A stretch of DNA of 64,000 nt from Natrinema limicola JCM 13563 (GCF_000337475.1 NZ_AOIT01000034.1:38556-102555), one strand, 5' to 3'. Counted from the first letter of the stretch, positions 16,954 through 26,399 are shown. Translations and numbers: made by a program. Notes: a model not told the origin generated them from the sequence alone.

Positions 16954-18261
16954 ATGTCATCGATCATCATCGACGAGATTTCAGCCCACGACGACCGTCT
17001 CGAGTGTTCGGTCCGCAGTTCGACCGACCTCGAGCGGTTTTTCACCGACGAACCGTTTCGCACCAGCTACGACGTGCCGATCGAGGACGTCCCAGCGGGT
17101 GTCCTCGCGATTCCGGTCCTCGCACAGGTTTGTCCGGTCGCGTGGGCCAACGGAGCCGACGTCTACATCGACGAGGTCGATGCGACGTTCGCCCGGGCGC
17201 TCGAGGACGTGCAAGCGTCGCTGTGTGAGATGTACGACTTCCTCGAGGGCGGGACGCTCTATGCCCGCAGTACGATCGAGCCTGAGCCCGAGCCGGGCGA
17301 CGAGAGCGGGCTGTTGTTTACCGGCGGCGTGGACTCGACGTGTTCGTACGTCCGCCACCGCGAGGAGTCGCCGACGCTGATCAGTATCCGGGGGTGGACG
17401 ATTACACCGGATGCGGCCGACGACGAGAAGTGGGCTGCCCTCCGCGAGCGCGTCTCCGGGTTCGCCGCCGATCACGGCTGCGAGACCGCCTTTATCGAGT
17501 CGAACATGCTCTCCTTTCTGGACCATCCCATGCTGTTGGCCCACTACAAGCGCTACGTCGACGGGGGCTGGTACAGCTCCGTCGGGCATGGCCTTGGACT
17601 CTTGGGCCTCTGTGCGCCGATGGCCTACGCACGCGGGATGACCGACCTCTATGTCGCTGCGACCCACTGGGACGGCATCGATCTCGAGTGGGGCTCACGG
17701 CCCGACATCGACGAGCACGTCCGCTGGACCGGCACGGCGTGTCACCACGATGCCTACGAACTCACCCGGCAGGAACGCCTCGACGTGATCGCCGACTACG
17801 TCCGCAGCGAGGATCCAACTCTCCAGTTGCAGACCTGTAACAATCGCATGGACGGCAACTGTGGCGAGTGCGAGAAGTGTTATCGTACAGCTGTTGGGCT
17901 CCGGCTCTCGGGGCTCGAGCCGCCGGCCCACGGCTATCCCTTCTCGGACGCGGACTATCACGACCTCCGTCGATCGCTCGAGCGCGGCGACTGGGTGCTC
18001 GGGCAGGACGAGCGCCACATGTGGGCCGACATTCGCGAGCGCGCACGCGAGACAGAACCTGCGTCGTCGGCCGAGCGGACCTTCTTCGAGTGGCTCGAGA
18101 CCGTCGATTTAGACGAGCTGGTCTCGTCGTCCGAGCCGCCGCTGACACACCGGCTCTTCTGGATCGGCGCGAGAAACACACCGAACAGCGTCTACAGTAC
18201 GGTGTATCCGGCCTGGCGGACGGCAAAAGCCGGCCTGCAGTTCGTCCGGTCCGACCGATAG
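16954..18261 (+). CDS. PP-loop (adenine nucleotide alpha hydrolase-like) protein
   Basis: A 435-residue protein from ATG 16954; ATG 16903 would add 17 residues. A PP-loop ATP-pyrophosphatase motif, LLFTGGVDSTCSYV, is near residue 110, and a CxxCxxC-type cluster, NCGECEKCYRT, is near residue 305. This layout is used by enzymes that adenylate a carbonyl or activate a thiol or amide (asparagine-synthase-like, QueC/ExsB-like). The substrate is unknown; activation of a sugar or amino-acid group for glycan amidation is a guess from context. It is divergent from the polytopic membrane gene and convergent with the AP gene at 18279. Confidence 0.75.
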   Translation: MSSIIIDEISAHDDRLECSVRSSTDLERFFTDEPFRTSYDVPIEDVPAGVLAIPVLAQVCPVAWANGADVYIDEVDATFARALEDVQASLCEMYDFLEGGTLYARSTIEPEPEPGDESGLLFTGGVDSTCSYVRHREESPTLISIRGWTITPDAADDEKWAALRERVSGFAADHGCETAFIESNMLSFLDHPMLLAHYKRYVDGGWYSSVGHGLGLLGLCAPMAYARGMTDLYVAATHWDGIDLEWGSRPDIDEHVRWTGTACHHDAYELTRQERLDVIADYVRSEDPTLQLQTCNNRMDGNCGECEKCYRTAVGLRLSGLEPPAHGYPFSDADYHDLRRSLERGDWVLGQDERHMWADIRERARETEPASSAERTFFEWLETVDLDELVSSSEPPLTHRLFWIGARNTPNSVYSTVYPAWRTAKAGLQFVRSDR

Positions 18262-18278
18262 TCCCCTTACTTTGCCTG

Positions 18279-19889
18279 TCACTCGAGATAGCCGAGATCA
18301 GCGAGTCGTTTCTCGACGCCCTCGTCTGCCGTCTCGATCGATCGATCCTCCTCGAGTCGTGGATACTGGCGCGTGCCGGCCGACTCGACACACGGGAGAG
18401 CCTTGCCGTCCATCCGTTCGTCGACCGGCACGCCGAGCGTCGCGAGAACGGTCGGCGCGATATCGAAGAGATGGGCATCCCCGACGCCGGCAGCGTGATC
18501 GATATCGTCGCCGGACGCCGCGACCGTTCCCTCGAGCTTGTGGTTCCAGGGCTCGCTCGGCGGGCCGAACTGCTCGTCTCGCAACGTCGCCGAGATGAAG
18601 TGCTGGAAGTCCGCCGGGACGGTCACGATGTCGACGGCGTCGTCGCTCTCGGGGCCGTGGAAGTACTCTTCCCTGCGCCCAACCGCCTCAAAGACGGGCT
18701 CGCCGTCGGGCGTTGTGACCGTTCGCAACGCGTCGATGATCCGGTCTCGAACGTCCTCGTAGTCTTCGGGTGGGACGACACCGTCAGGTTCGCGCCCCTC
18801 GAGATTGAGCCGGACGCCGAGTTCGATCCGTGAGCGAACGTAGGCGCTCGACGAACGGAAATCGACCTGGGTCGCCCCCGCGCTGACGAGTCCGGCTGGG
18901 GCGTACGCTGCGACGAGGTCCGCAAGGCCAAGTCGCTCGAAGACGGTACCGAGCCGCTGGCTCGTCAGACCAACCCTCGCAGCGGCTGCCATCGCCCGTT
19001 CGGCGGCCCCGGGCTCGTACTCCGTCGCCTCTTTCCCTTCCTTGAGATTGCCGTCGCGAACGGTCGCCCACGTCGGCATTCCCGTCCCGCCGCGTTCGGT
19101 TTCGACGAATCCTTCCTCGCGGAGGTACTCGTTGACCCGGAATTCGTAACCGTCGTACGGCCCCATTCCGTGATCGCTTGCGACGATTACGTTCGCCGGT
19201 TCGTGGGCTTCGAGGATCTCGTTGAGTTGTCGGTCGACCTCGCGGTAGATGGCGCTGATCGCTGCCGTATCGTCGGGCCGCTTGTGAAAGACCGAATCAG
19301 TCGCCTGGAACTCGAGAAAGCCGAACTCGGGATCGTATCGATCGGCGAGATACCGAAATGCCTCTCCTCGCATGCGCACGCAATCACTATATCTAGTGCT
19401 GAGATCGGCAGTGTCGTCGGGATAGACGCGATACTCACCGATTGCCTCCCGGACGTCCTCGAGTACGCCGTCGGGGTGGCAGTCCGGATCCTCCGGCGCA
19501 GTGTAGCCCGGAATCAGTGCCCCATCGAATGCCCGTGGTGGATACGTGACCGGGACGTTGACGACGACGCTCGTCACCCCGTGGCGATCGAGCAACTCCC
19601 ACAGCGTCCGTTCGCGGACGTCGGTCGCGTTGACGACGTCCCAGTCGTAGCCGTCGAACGAGAGAAAGCCATAGACACCGTGTTTGCCGGGGTTCATCCC
19701 TGTATAGAGCGATGGCCATGCCGAAGCCGTCCACGGCGGGATCTGGGATTCAAGGGTCCCGCTCGTCCCGTTCCGATAGATCGACTCGAGGGTGGGAACC
19801 TCGTTGTCTTCGAACAGCGGTGCCAGTACCCGATCGCAGGCAGCATCGATACCGACGAGGAGCGTCTGAAGCGAAGATCCGTCGTCCAT
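18279..19889 (-). CDS. Alkaline-phosphatase-superfamily phosphodiesterase/phosphotransferase
   Basis: A 536-residue close paralog of the 992-2620 product. Landmarks are VGIDAA (D15), Thr nucleophile T54 in PPWTASAWPS, SDHGMG near 238 and C-terminal LADLGYLE. ATG 19889 is preferred over ATG 19904 because an ATAACAAAG box (19923-19915) is 26 nt before it, matching the spacing at gene 992-2620. No export signal is seen. Its stop faces the PP-loop gene. It is probably the same reaction as its paralog, with a different substrate. Confidence 0.88.
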   Translation of the reverse strand: MDDGSSLQTLLVGIDAACDRVLAPLFEDNEVPTLESIYRNGTSGTLESQIPPWTASAWPSLYTGMNPGKHGVYGFLSFDGYDWDVVNATDVRERTLWELLDRHGVTSVVVNVPVTYPPRAFDGALIPGYTAPEDPDCHPDGVLEDVREAIGEYRVYPDDTADLSTRYSDCVRMRGEAFRYLADRYDPEFGFLEFQATDSVFHKRPDDTAAISAIYREVDRQLNEILEAHEPANVIVASDHGMGPYDGYEFRVNEYLREEGFVETERGGTGMPTWATVRDGNLKEGKEATEYEPGAAERAMAAAARVGLTSQRLGTVFERLGLADLVAAYAPAGLVSAGATQVDFRSSSAYVRSRIELGVRLNLEGREPDGVVPPEDYEDVRDRIIDALRTVTTPDGEPVFEAVGRREEYFHGPESDDAVDIVTVPADFQHFISATLRDEQFGPPSEPWNHKLEGTVAASGDDIDHAAGVGDAHLFDIAPTVLATLGVPVDERMDGKALPCVESAGTRQYPRLEEDRSIETADEGVEKRLADLGYLE

Positions 19890-19914
19890 CGTCGATTCGT
19901 CCATCTCGGTCGGT

Positions 19915-19923
19915 CTTTGTTAT
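19915..19923 (-). promoter_or_regulatory. ATAACAAAG box of the AP-superfamily gene
   Basis: Exact ATAACAAAG on the minus strand. It is 26 nt from ATG 19889 and only 11 nt from ATG 19904, which supports the shorter gene model. Confidence 0.6.
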
Positions 19924-20076
19924 GCCATAGATTATCAACAAGAAAAGACTGTGTTCGAATCCGTCCTTGGTCGACAGTCACGAGTCGATCGCCACCATGC
20001 GTTCGCCAGCTGAAGTAACGACCGTGTACCTGTCCCGACTGGCTTGCACTCGTCCGTCTCCGGTTCTATCTACAGC

Positions 20077-21084
20077 TCACTTGACACTATCGTACAGCGA
20101 TGCGATCGTTTGCATCCCCCACGTACCGTGTTCGAGGCTATAGTACGTCCGCAGGTCGGGGTTGAACTTCGCTTTGTACCGGTTGATCCGGCGCGTATCC
20201 GCACCGACGAGGTCGTACGTCTCGAGGCCGCGCTCGCACCCGTCCTGCATGATCGCCCAGTCGAGCAGGTCGTTCGTCGGGAGGTCGACGTCGGCGTCGG
20301 TCCGGACGCCACCCATCCACCGGCCCGTGGTGTCGCCGTACTCGAGGGCCAAGATGCCACCGACGAACTCGCCGTCGACACGGAGGGTGTATGGCCGTAC
20401 ATGCCCGTTCGCTGTCTGCTCGGCGAGGTCGAGGACGAACTCGACCGGCACGTCGAAACTGATCCCCTGGGATTCGTATCGATTCTGGACCTGCTCGTGG
20501 ATCAAGCGGATCTCCTCGGGGCCACCGATGTCGATCTCGTAGGTGTCTTCGTCTGCGTTCCGAACGTTGCTCCGTGCGTCGCTACTAAAGGCCATCAGGA
20601 GGTCGTCTTCGTCTCTCACGAGGTCGACCGCGTAGGTGTACTCCGGAGTCACGTTGTACGCCTGCCATTTGAACGGGCGCGCGTCTGTGAATCCTGTCGT
20701 GGTACGAACGTGGCTGTACTTCGGGTTCAGTTCGGTTTCGATCCACTCGAAGCAACCGTCCATGAACCGCTGTCGCCGGCGCTCGCGCTTTCGCTGTTTC
20801 AACTTTCCCATGTTCAGAAACGCCGGCCCGAGATACGGCACGCGGAGATGCGGCGGCGGCGAGAACGCCGTCGTCACGAACTGCTTTCTGATCTCGAAGA
20901 CGGGAAAGAGCCCGACCGGTTCCTGTCCCTTGAACCCGATCAGCGGATGCAACGTCGCGCCGGCGTGGTCGGCCTGGACCTGTAGCGCTTCGAGTTCGTG
21001 ACAGAGCGTCCCCTGTGGCGATCGCTCGACGTACTCGTTCCACTTCTCGAGGTCGTCGGTCGCGACGCGGACATCGATGCTCAT
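20077..21084 (-). CDS. FemAB-like/GNAT-fold transferase
   Basis: A 335-residue cytoplasmic protein, paralog of the proteins at 1-995 and 34905-35918. Conserved blocks include GFKGQEPVGLFPVFE near residue 50, SDARSNVRNADEDTY near 155 and DLVGADTRRINRYKAKFNP near 295. FemAB-type enzymes transfer acyl or aminoacyl groups; the donor and acceptor here are unknown. ATG 21084 overlaps by ATGA a 20-codon mini-ORF whose own ATG is 25 nt after CTTACAAAG. Confidence 0.87.
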   Translation of the reverse strand: MSIDVRVATDDLEKWNEYVERSPQGTLCHELEALQVQADHAGATLHPLIGFKGQEPVGLFPVFEIRKQFVTTAFSPPPHLRVPYLGPAFLNMGKLKQRKRERRRQRFMDGCFEWIETELNPKYSHVRTTTGFTDARPFKWQAYNVTPEYTYAVDLVRDEDDLLMAFSSDARSNVRNADEDTYEIDIGGPEEIRLIHEQVQNRYESQGISFDVPVEFVLDLAEQTANGHVRPYTLRVDGEFVGGILALEYGDTTGRWMGGVRTDADVDLPTNDLLDWAIMQDGCERGLETYDLVGADTRRINRYKAKFNPDLRTYYSLEHGTWGMQTIASLYDSVK

Positions 21085-21143
21085 GGCTGTGATCCCCCGC
21101 TGTCGGTCGGCCGTCTCGATTCGCTCGTCACGGTCCAGTCCAT
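21081..21143 (-). CDS. Putative leaderless mini-ORF (20 codons) coupled to the FemAB gene
   Basis: The peptide would be MDWTVTSESRRPTDSGGSQP. ATG 21143 lies 25 nt from the end of CTTACAAAG (21176-21168), the spacing of leaderless starts in this window, and its TGA overlaps ATG 21084 as ATGA. This is the clearest mini-ORF case. Confidence 0.5.
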   Translation of the reverse strand: MDWTVTSESRRPTDSGGSQP

Positions 21144-21167
21144 AGGGATCGCCTCGCGTCAGAGCTA

Positions 21168-21176
21168 CTTTGTAAG
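21168..21176 (-). promoter_or_regulatory. ATAACAAAG-like box before a mini-ORF
   Basis: The minus strand reads CTTACAAAG. It is 25 nt from mini-ORF ATG 21143 and 84 nt from the FemAB start. Confidence 0.5.
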
Positions 21177-21317
21177 CAGCCTGTTTCCGGCCTCACCGCA
21201 AGACAGGTGTGACCGTCTCAGTATTCGTGGGACCGGTCGATGTCGACAGCACGCGTTACGGTGGTCCTACCTGTGGCCATAGCCTTCTGCCTATCCCACG
21301 TCGTCGCTACCACGCCC

Positions 21318-21902
21318 TCAACTCAGCCGCTCGTAGAGCAGCCGGTTCCAGCGAACAACGAGTCGATAGCCCGGCCAGCCGTCGACGATCCAGAGCCCAA
21401 CCGCTGTGAGGGCAATACCGACTTGGACGAGTAGAGACGGTGTCGGCTCGAGCGCAAGCACCTCCGCGAGATATGGGCCGAAGTTATGACGGAATCCCTC
21501 GAGCAGGCCGCCGTGATCGCGACCCTCGATGACGACGACCGGCCAGAGGAGGTGGTGGATCGTCCACTCGCCGCTCGAGAGGTAGATCGGGAGCACGTCG
21601 CCGACGAGATGCAGCGGATACCCAATGGCGAACGCGAGCCCGAGTTTGGCCTGTCCGTATTCTCGAGCGCTCAATCCCACGACGATCGCGAGCGGGGCGG
21701 CGATGAATATCGAATGGGCGAGCGCGTAGCCGGAGTGAAACACGTCGAACTGCCAGGCCAGCGTTTTGTCGACCACGTCCGGCAGAACGGACGCGATTAG
21801 GACGACCGCCGTTTCGTACTCGCCGGGCGCGTCCCGGTAGTGCGCGTGACAGACCACCGAGTAGACGACATACCCGAAGAGTGCGTGTTCCCACGGCCAC
21901 AT
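21318..21902 (-). CDS. YdjM-like membrane-bound metal-dependent hydrolase family protein
   Basis: A 194-residue membrane protein with about four hydrophobic segments. It opens WPWEHALFGYVVYS and carries SVLPDVVDK, SGYALAHSIF and GYPLHLVGDVLPIY, the spaced His/Asp pattern of the LexA-binding/YdjM (DUF457) family. Members are integral membrane proteins of uncertain activity. ATTATCAAT lies 25 nt before ATG 21902, consistent with a leaderless start. It is divergent from the DUF1616 gene. Confidence 0.8.
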   Translation of the reverse strand: MWPWEHALFGYVVYSVVCHAHYRDAPGEYETAVVLIASVLPDVVDKTLAWQFDVFHSGYALAHSIFIAAPLAIVVGLSAREYGQAKLGLAFAIGYPLHLVGDVLPIYLSSGEWTIHHLLWPVVVIEGRDHGGLLEGFRHNFGPYLAEVLALEPTPSLLVQVGIALTAVGLWIVDGWPGYRLVVRWNRLLYERLS

Positions 21903-21980
21903 AGCTGGTTGGACGCCACTGTCGATATTGATAATGGCGCTGATACGCGATCGCGCGGGATCGTTATCTTACAAGTAACA

Positions 21981-22025
21981 ATGGCTAGGGGATGCGAGGG
22001 GGGCGATAACTGCCAAGTACAATGA
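21981..22025 (+). CDS. Possible mini-ORF (14 codons) overlapping the DUF1616 start
   Basis: The peptide would be MARGCEGGDNCQVQ, and its TGA overlaps ATG 22022 as ATGA. The local boxes (TTACAAG at 21969-21975, GTAACAATG at 21975-21983) are too close to ATG 21981 for a leaderless start, so it may not be in the transcript. It is listed for its overlap geometry only. Confidence 0.25.
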   Translation: MARGCEGGDNCQVQ

Positions 22026-23065
22026 AAGGCCTCCCGTTTCAGTCCGTTTCGACCCTGCGTCGGCGAAGCAAGCGCCTCGCTACGTCACTCCCGACTGATC
22101 TGATCGGTGTCGCTGGCTTCACTGTCGTCTCGACTGTGGTCTTGGTCGTTGCGAACGTCTCATCACCGGTGATGCGGGCAGCAGTCGGATTTCCGTTCCT
22201 GTTTCTCGTGCCGGGCTACGTGACCGTCTCGGCGCTCTTTCCCCGCTCGACCCCTGTTCAAGAGTTTCAGACTGGTCGTCGGCAACTCGTTCAGCAAATG
22301 CAGACGCTGACCGACGTCGAACGCGTGGCACTCTCGTTCGGTCTGAGCTTCGCCCTTTTGCCCCTTCTCGGGCTCGGCATCGCGCTCACGCCGTGGGGGT
22401 TTACCGGCCCGGTCGTGGTGGGCACCGTCGCGTGCTTTGCCCTGGTCGGCGCCAGCCTCGCGACCGCTCGACGGCTCTCCGTTCCTCCAGCCGATCGGTA
22501 TCGGGTCGGCTTCGGTCGCCGACTCGCAGCTGCCCGTGCGTGGCTCTTCGACGCGCCGTCGGCGTTTCACGTCGTCGTCAACGTCGCGCTTGTCATCAGT
22601 ATGGTGCTCGCGCTGACGACGGTCGGCTACGCGCTCGTCTCGCCCCAGGACGGCGAGCAGTACACGAGCCTGCAACTGCTGACCGAAGACGAGACCGGCG
22701 AGCTCGTCGCGTCGGGGTATCCACCCGAAATCGACGCCGGTGACTCGATCCCCCTCGTCGTCGCCGTCGAAAACCAGGAAGGCCAGGCCATGGAATACAC
22801 GGCCGTCGTTCAGGAGCAGCGACTCGAGGGCGGTGAGGTGGTCGAACGCACGGAGTTACAGCAGTTCGACGTAGCGGTCGCGGACGATACGACCACGCAC
22901 GCCGATCGAGACATCGTTCCCGAGACGGACGACGGGACCGTTCGGATCGCGGTCCTCCTCTATACGGGTGACGATGTGCCTGAGCAGCCGACAACTGACA
23001 ACGCGTACCAATCGGTGTACTTCGGGACCGAGGTGGTTGACGGGAGTCTCCTCGGAGATGGGTGA
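22022..23065 (+). CDS. DUF1616 membrane protein
   Basis: A 347-residue protein. The N-terminal half has about six membrane segments, including AVGFPFLFLVPGYVTVSALFPR, the DUF1616 signature region. From residue about 210 a soluble, presumably external beta-domain follows (SGYPPEIDAGDSIPLVVAVENQEG and so on). A homolog of the same architecture is at 59040-60020. DUF1616 genes often accompany haloarchaeal surface-glycan clusters; the function is unknown. It is followed within 100 bp by the polytopic membrane gene on the same strand. Confidence 0.85.
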   Translation: MKGLPFQSVSTLRRRSKRLATSLPTDLIGVAGFTVVSTVVLVVANVSSPVMRAAVGFPFLFLVPGYVTVSALFPRSTPVQEFQTGRRQLVQQMQTLTDVERVALSFGLSFALLPLLGLGIALTPWGFTGPVVVGTVACFALVGASLATARRLSVPPADRYRVGFGRRLAAARAWLFDAPSAFHVVVNVALVISMVLALTTVGYALVSPQDGEQYTSLQLLTEDETGELVASGYPPEIDAGDSIPLVVAVENQEGQAMEYTAVVQEQRLEGGEVVERTELQQFDVAVADDTTTHADRDIVPETDDGTVRIAVLLYTGDDVPEQPTTDNAYQSVYFGTEVVDGSLLGDG

Positions 23066-23119
23066 GCGCCGGTTGCGCTCGCACATGGTATTCGGCTACT
23101 GATACTCAGCAACTGGAGA

Positions 23120-23128
23120 ATAACAAGG
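23120..23128 (+). promoter_or_regulatory. ATAACAAAG-like box
   Basis: The sequence ATAACAAGG is 34 nt before ATG 23162, so a short leader is expected. A GGAG at 23152-23155 could act as a Shine-Dalgarno for this gene, unusual in this window. Confidence 0.4.
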
Positions 23129-23161
23129 TGCGATATCGAACAATGATCGCAGGAGCTTCGA

Positions 23162-24982
23162 ATGTCTTCCAACTCAGTCGCCGACGAATCCGTTCGAAAG
23201 CTAGCGCTTGCGCTCGGGTTCCTTGCAATTACTGTTAGCACGCTCGTCGCACATCGTTCGCCGGCAACCGGGTACGAGCTGTCGCTCTATACGAGGACTC
23301 CTTCAGGGGTCTGGGCGGGCCTGATTGTCGCGTTCGCCGTCTCTCTGGCCGTCGCGTTCGATCGCTCAATGGCGGCCAGTCGAACTCGTTCAATCGCGCT
23401 TGTTCTAGGTGGACTCGCGCTGACCGTGTTTGCTGGCTTGCCCATCGTTCGCGGCTATCACTTCTTTGGTCATCAGGACGCGTTGACGCACCTCGGATGG
23501 GCACGTGGAATCAGCCATGGCACGATCTCTCCGTTCGAACTTCTGTACCCCGGTATTCATACAGTCTCTGCGTTCGTGAACGCGGTGATCGGTATCCCCG
23601 TTCGGAGCGCGCTGTTACTCGTCGTCTTGCTGGCGACGGTTGCGTTCATCCTCTTCGTACCACTCAGCGTGATGGTGATCGTTCCGGACTCCCTTGCCGT
23701 GACAATCGCGACATTCATTTCTTTTTTCCTGCTTCCGATCACGACGATCGCGACGTTCATGCAACCTCACGCGATGACACAGGCGATCCTGCTGTTCGCG
23801 CTGTTCGTCTACGTCATTCTGAAATACGTTACTACAGACGCACTCTCCTCGAGAGCGCTTGCAGTCCTGTTCGCACTCGTCGCGACTGCCGCTGTCGTCT
23901 ACCATCCTCAGTACGCCGCACACATGCTCGTCGTCTGTCTCGTTATTTGTTTCCTGCAGTTTCTGTCGCCGCGGCTGCCGTTTCTCTCGCGGACATCGGT
24001 TTGCGATCGGATGGGTGCCCATCGACGATTGTACGGCCAGACGCTGTTCCTGTCCGCCGTCTTTCTGGCTTGGTCCGAGAACCACGGCTTTTTCGCTGGT
24101 TTCGCTGGTCGCGCCATCTCGTCGGCACTTACCTTCTTGTTGGTCGGGTCTGGAGATGCGGGGACCTCGATCTCACAACAGGGTGGCTCGCTCGCCGCGA
24201 TCGGCGTTAGCCTGACTGAGATCTTCTTCAAACTCTTCTTCCCTCACCTCGTCGTCACCCTGCTTGCGGCCGGACTGATCCTCGCCGTGCTGGTTCGCGG
24301 CCGGCCAGCTCGATTCTCTGACGTCCCGGCCGTCACGATCTATCTGGCAGCCGGACTCTTTGCACTTGGCATCCTGTTCGTCGTCTACTTCATGAGTGTG
24401 ACCAATGAGATGTACTTCCGTGTGTTCGGGCTGATGATGGTGTTCGCGGCCCTTCTCGCCACAGTCGCGATCTATGAAGGGATCCTATTCCTCTCCGACT
24501 GGCTGTCGCCGACCGCGGTACAGACGATCGCTGCCAGCGCCTTCGCCTTCTTGCTCGTGTTGTCACTACTCTCCGTCTTCGCCTCGCCGTACGTCTACAG
24601 ACAATCCCAGCACGTCTCGGAACAACAGCTACACGGCTACGAAACTGCGTTCGATACCGCGGCCGACGGAACAGCGTTTGCCGGATTTCGTGGCGTGCCG
24701 AACCGCTATGCGGATGCTCTCAACGGACAGGAAACGCGGACACGGTCCCACACGACCGTGACACCAGAAACCATCGAACAAGGGCCCACAACCTATTACG
24801 ACGACGATCGCTATCTCGTCGTTTCGCAACTCGATTACGAACGTGAAGTAACCGCCTATCGTGGACTTCGCTACTCCGCCGACGATTTCGACGCTATCGC
24901 GTCTGATCCGACTGTCGATCGCGTCCAGTCGAACGGTGAGCTCACGACGTACTACGTGTCCGCGAGCGATGACTCGGCATAG
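23162..24982 (+). CDS. Polytopic membrane protein, possible GT-C-type glycosyltransferase
   Basis: A 606-residue homolog of the 14841-16667 product, with about 12 hydrophobic segments and an external C-terminal tail. The early outer loop carries YHFFGHQDALTHLGWARG; the D-x2-THLG pattern is conserved between the two and may be a catalytic or lipid-sugar site as in GT-C enzymes (inference). It is downstream of DUF1616 and convergent with the beta-propeller gene. ATG 23162 follows AGGAG by 7 nt. Confidence 0.75.
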   Translation: MSSNSVADESVRKLALALGFLAITVSTLVAHRSPATGYELSLYTRTPSGVWAGLIVAFAVSLAVAFDRSMAASRTRSIALVLGGLALTVFAGLPIVRGYHFFGHQDALTHLGWARGISHGTISPFELLYPGIHTVSAFVNAVIGIPVRSALLLVVLLATVAFILFVPLSVMVIVPDSLAVTIATFISFFLLPITTIATFMQPHAMTQAILLFALFVYVILKYVTTDALSSRALAVLFALVATAAVVYHPQYAAHMLVVCLVICFLQFLSPRLPFLSRTSVCDRMGAHRRLYGQTLFLSAVFLAWSENHGFFAGFAGRAISSALTFLLVGSGDAGTSISQQGGSLAAIGVSLTEIFFKLFFPHLVVTLLAAGLILAVLVRGRPARFSDVPAVTIYLAAGLFALGILFVVYFMSVTNEMYFRVFGLMMVFAALLATVAIYEGILFLSDWLSPTAVQTIAASAFAFLLVLSLLSVFASPYVYRQSQHVSEQQLHGYETAFDTAADGTAFAGFRGVPNRYADALNGQETRTRSHTTVTPETIEQGPTTYYDDDRYLVVSQLDYEREVTAYRGLRYSADDFDAIASDPTVDRVQSNGELTTYYVSASDDSA

Positions 24983-25000
24983 AGATCGAGATACCGTGCG

Positions 25001-26233
25001 TCAGGAGTGGGCAGCGAACGCTCGAGTCGGAACCGGCCGAACGATGCCATCGTCACGGTCCGTATTGTACGGATTGATGAACACACCACGCTCTGGGTCG
25101 CTCGCGAGAAACACGTATGCGTTTGCCGTCGGCACGTATCCTCGTGGATTCCACCGGTCGGCCGGCGTCGTTCGCTTTCGATAGGTAGCGAGTTCGTACC
25201 AGTCGGTAAACTCCGAGGAGGACGATGCCGCAACGACAGTTGCACCGTCGGAGTGTACTGTCTGCGTATCGGGACCCGTGCCGTCTGTACCCGATTCCAT
25301 GGCTGTCGAAAAGAGGACCCATTGTTCGCCATCGACGGCTATCGTTTCAGCGTAGTACACCGAACTCGAGACCTCGTGGACGGTTTCAGGTTCCGGATCA
25401 ACGGTGTCGAACTGCGCTCGAGACAGCGCCCGGATCGGCTTTTGCTCGGTGTAGACGCTATCGACTCCCCAAAGAACCGCCGTTGGGGTAAACGCAAGCT
25501 CGACCGCCCGCCACGATTGATCACCGCTGCCGACGATTTCGATCGTGCCGTCCTGAAGACGGCCGATCAGACACTCCTCGTCCCTGTCACCGGTAGTAAT
25601 CCAGATGTCGTCGGTGTAGGGATCCGTCTGGACGGCGTGAATGTGGCGAACGTTCGGGAGTGTTGCGGCCGTCGTCCACGTTTTGCCGCCATCGTTCGAG
25701 ACAAGCACGCGTGACGTTTGATCTCCATCGAGCGGATACTCGCCCAAGTAAATCGACTCGTCTGTCACGCTGACTGCTGATGGGAGAACACCCATTGGTG
25801 GCGATGAATCCGGGAGCGTGCTGACGACGCTCCAGTTTCGGCCATTGTCGGACGAACGGAACATCCAGCGGTCAACGCTTGCTAATAGCGTGGTTTTATC
25901 GATCGACCAGATGTTCACTGCGGGGAACCGGCCAGTGACGGTCGTCACGAGTGTTCGATACGGGGCGGTGGTTTTTAATCGATGGTTGAGGCCCGCCGAT
26001 GGCGGCCCGGGGAGCTGACCGATCCGTGTCATTCTCTCTCCCTCCGCTGACTCGATGTAGATCGACCGATCGTTCGTGGCGAGGACACGTCCGTCGTGAA
26101 TCGTCTGTAGTTTCATTGGATCCTCTGGAAACGCGCGTTCAGCGTATACCGGTTCGACTGCCGGATCACGTTTTGTAATCCACCTCTTGAGTTGCGTCCC
26201 ACCGGATACTCGGCGCGCTCTATCTAACGGCAC
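25001..26233 (-). CDS. BNR/Asp-box beta-propeller protein
   Basis: Up to 410 residues. Two Asp-boxes, SSDNGRNW (near residue 125) and SNDGGKTW (near 180), and repeated blade-like spacing indicate a sialidase-type beta-propeller fold; catalytic sialidase residues are not recognisable. No signal peptide is evident, so the location is uncertain. The start is uncertain: GTG 26233 is the longest, ATG 26107 (MKLQTIHDGRVLATND) is possible. It may bind or sense carbohydrate. It is divergent from the beta-helix gene at 26436. Confidence 0.7.
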   Translation of the reverse strand: MPLDRARRVSGGTQLKRWITKRDPAVEPVYAERAFPEDPMKLQTIHDGRVLATNDRSIYIESAEGERMTRIGQLPGPPSAGLNHRLKTTAPYRTLVTTVTGRFPAVNIWSIDKTTLLASVDRWMFRSSDNGRNWSVVSTLPDSSPPMGVLPSAVSVTDESIYLGEYPLDGDQTSRVLVSNDGGKTWTTAATLPNVRHIHAVQTDPYTDDIWITTGDRDEECLIGRLQDGTIEIVGSGDQSWRAVELAFTPTAVLWGVDSVYTEQKPIRALSRAQFDTVDPEPETVHEVSSSVYYAETIAVDGEQWVLFSTAMESGTDGTGPDTQTVHSDGATVVAASSSSEFTDWYELATYRKRTTPADRWNPRGYVPTANAYVFLASDPERGVFINPYNTDRDDGIVRPVPTRAFAAHS

Positions 26234-26399
26234 GGGCAGGCACTTCTCCAGATCGAGAACCTCATCGCCCAGAAAATATCAATTTTCCGTACGTTAATTA
26301 TGCAACGAATGTATATGGATAGTGACCAAGAGGGGATAGCCTTGTAAGAAATCACAATGAAAAAATTAAACTCTGGAAATATTATAGTTGGTATAACAG

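Noticed and set aside
26224..26265. 13-codon ORF before the beta-propeller gene
   Set aside because: ATG 26265 is 27 nt after a TAATTAACG box, which looks like the mini-ORF class, but the overlap with GTG 26233 is 10 nt and the start of the main gene is itself uncertain.
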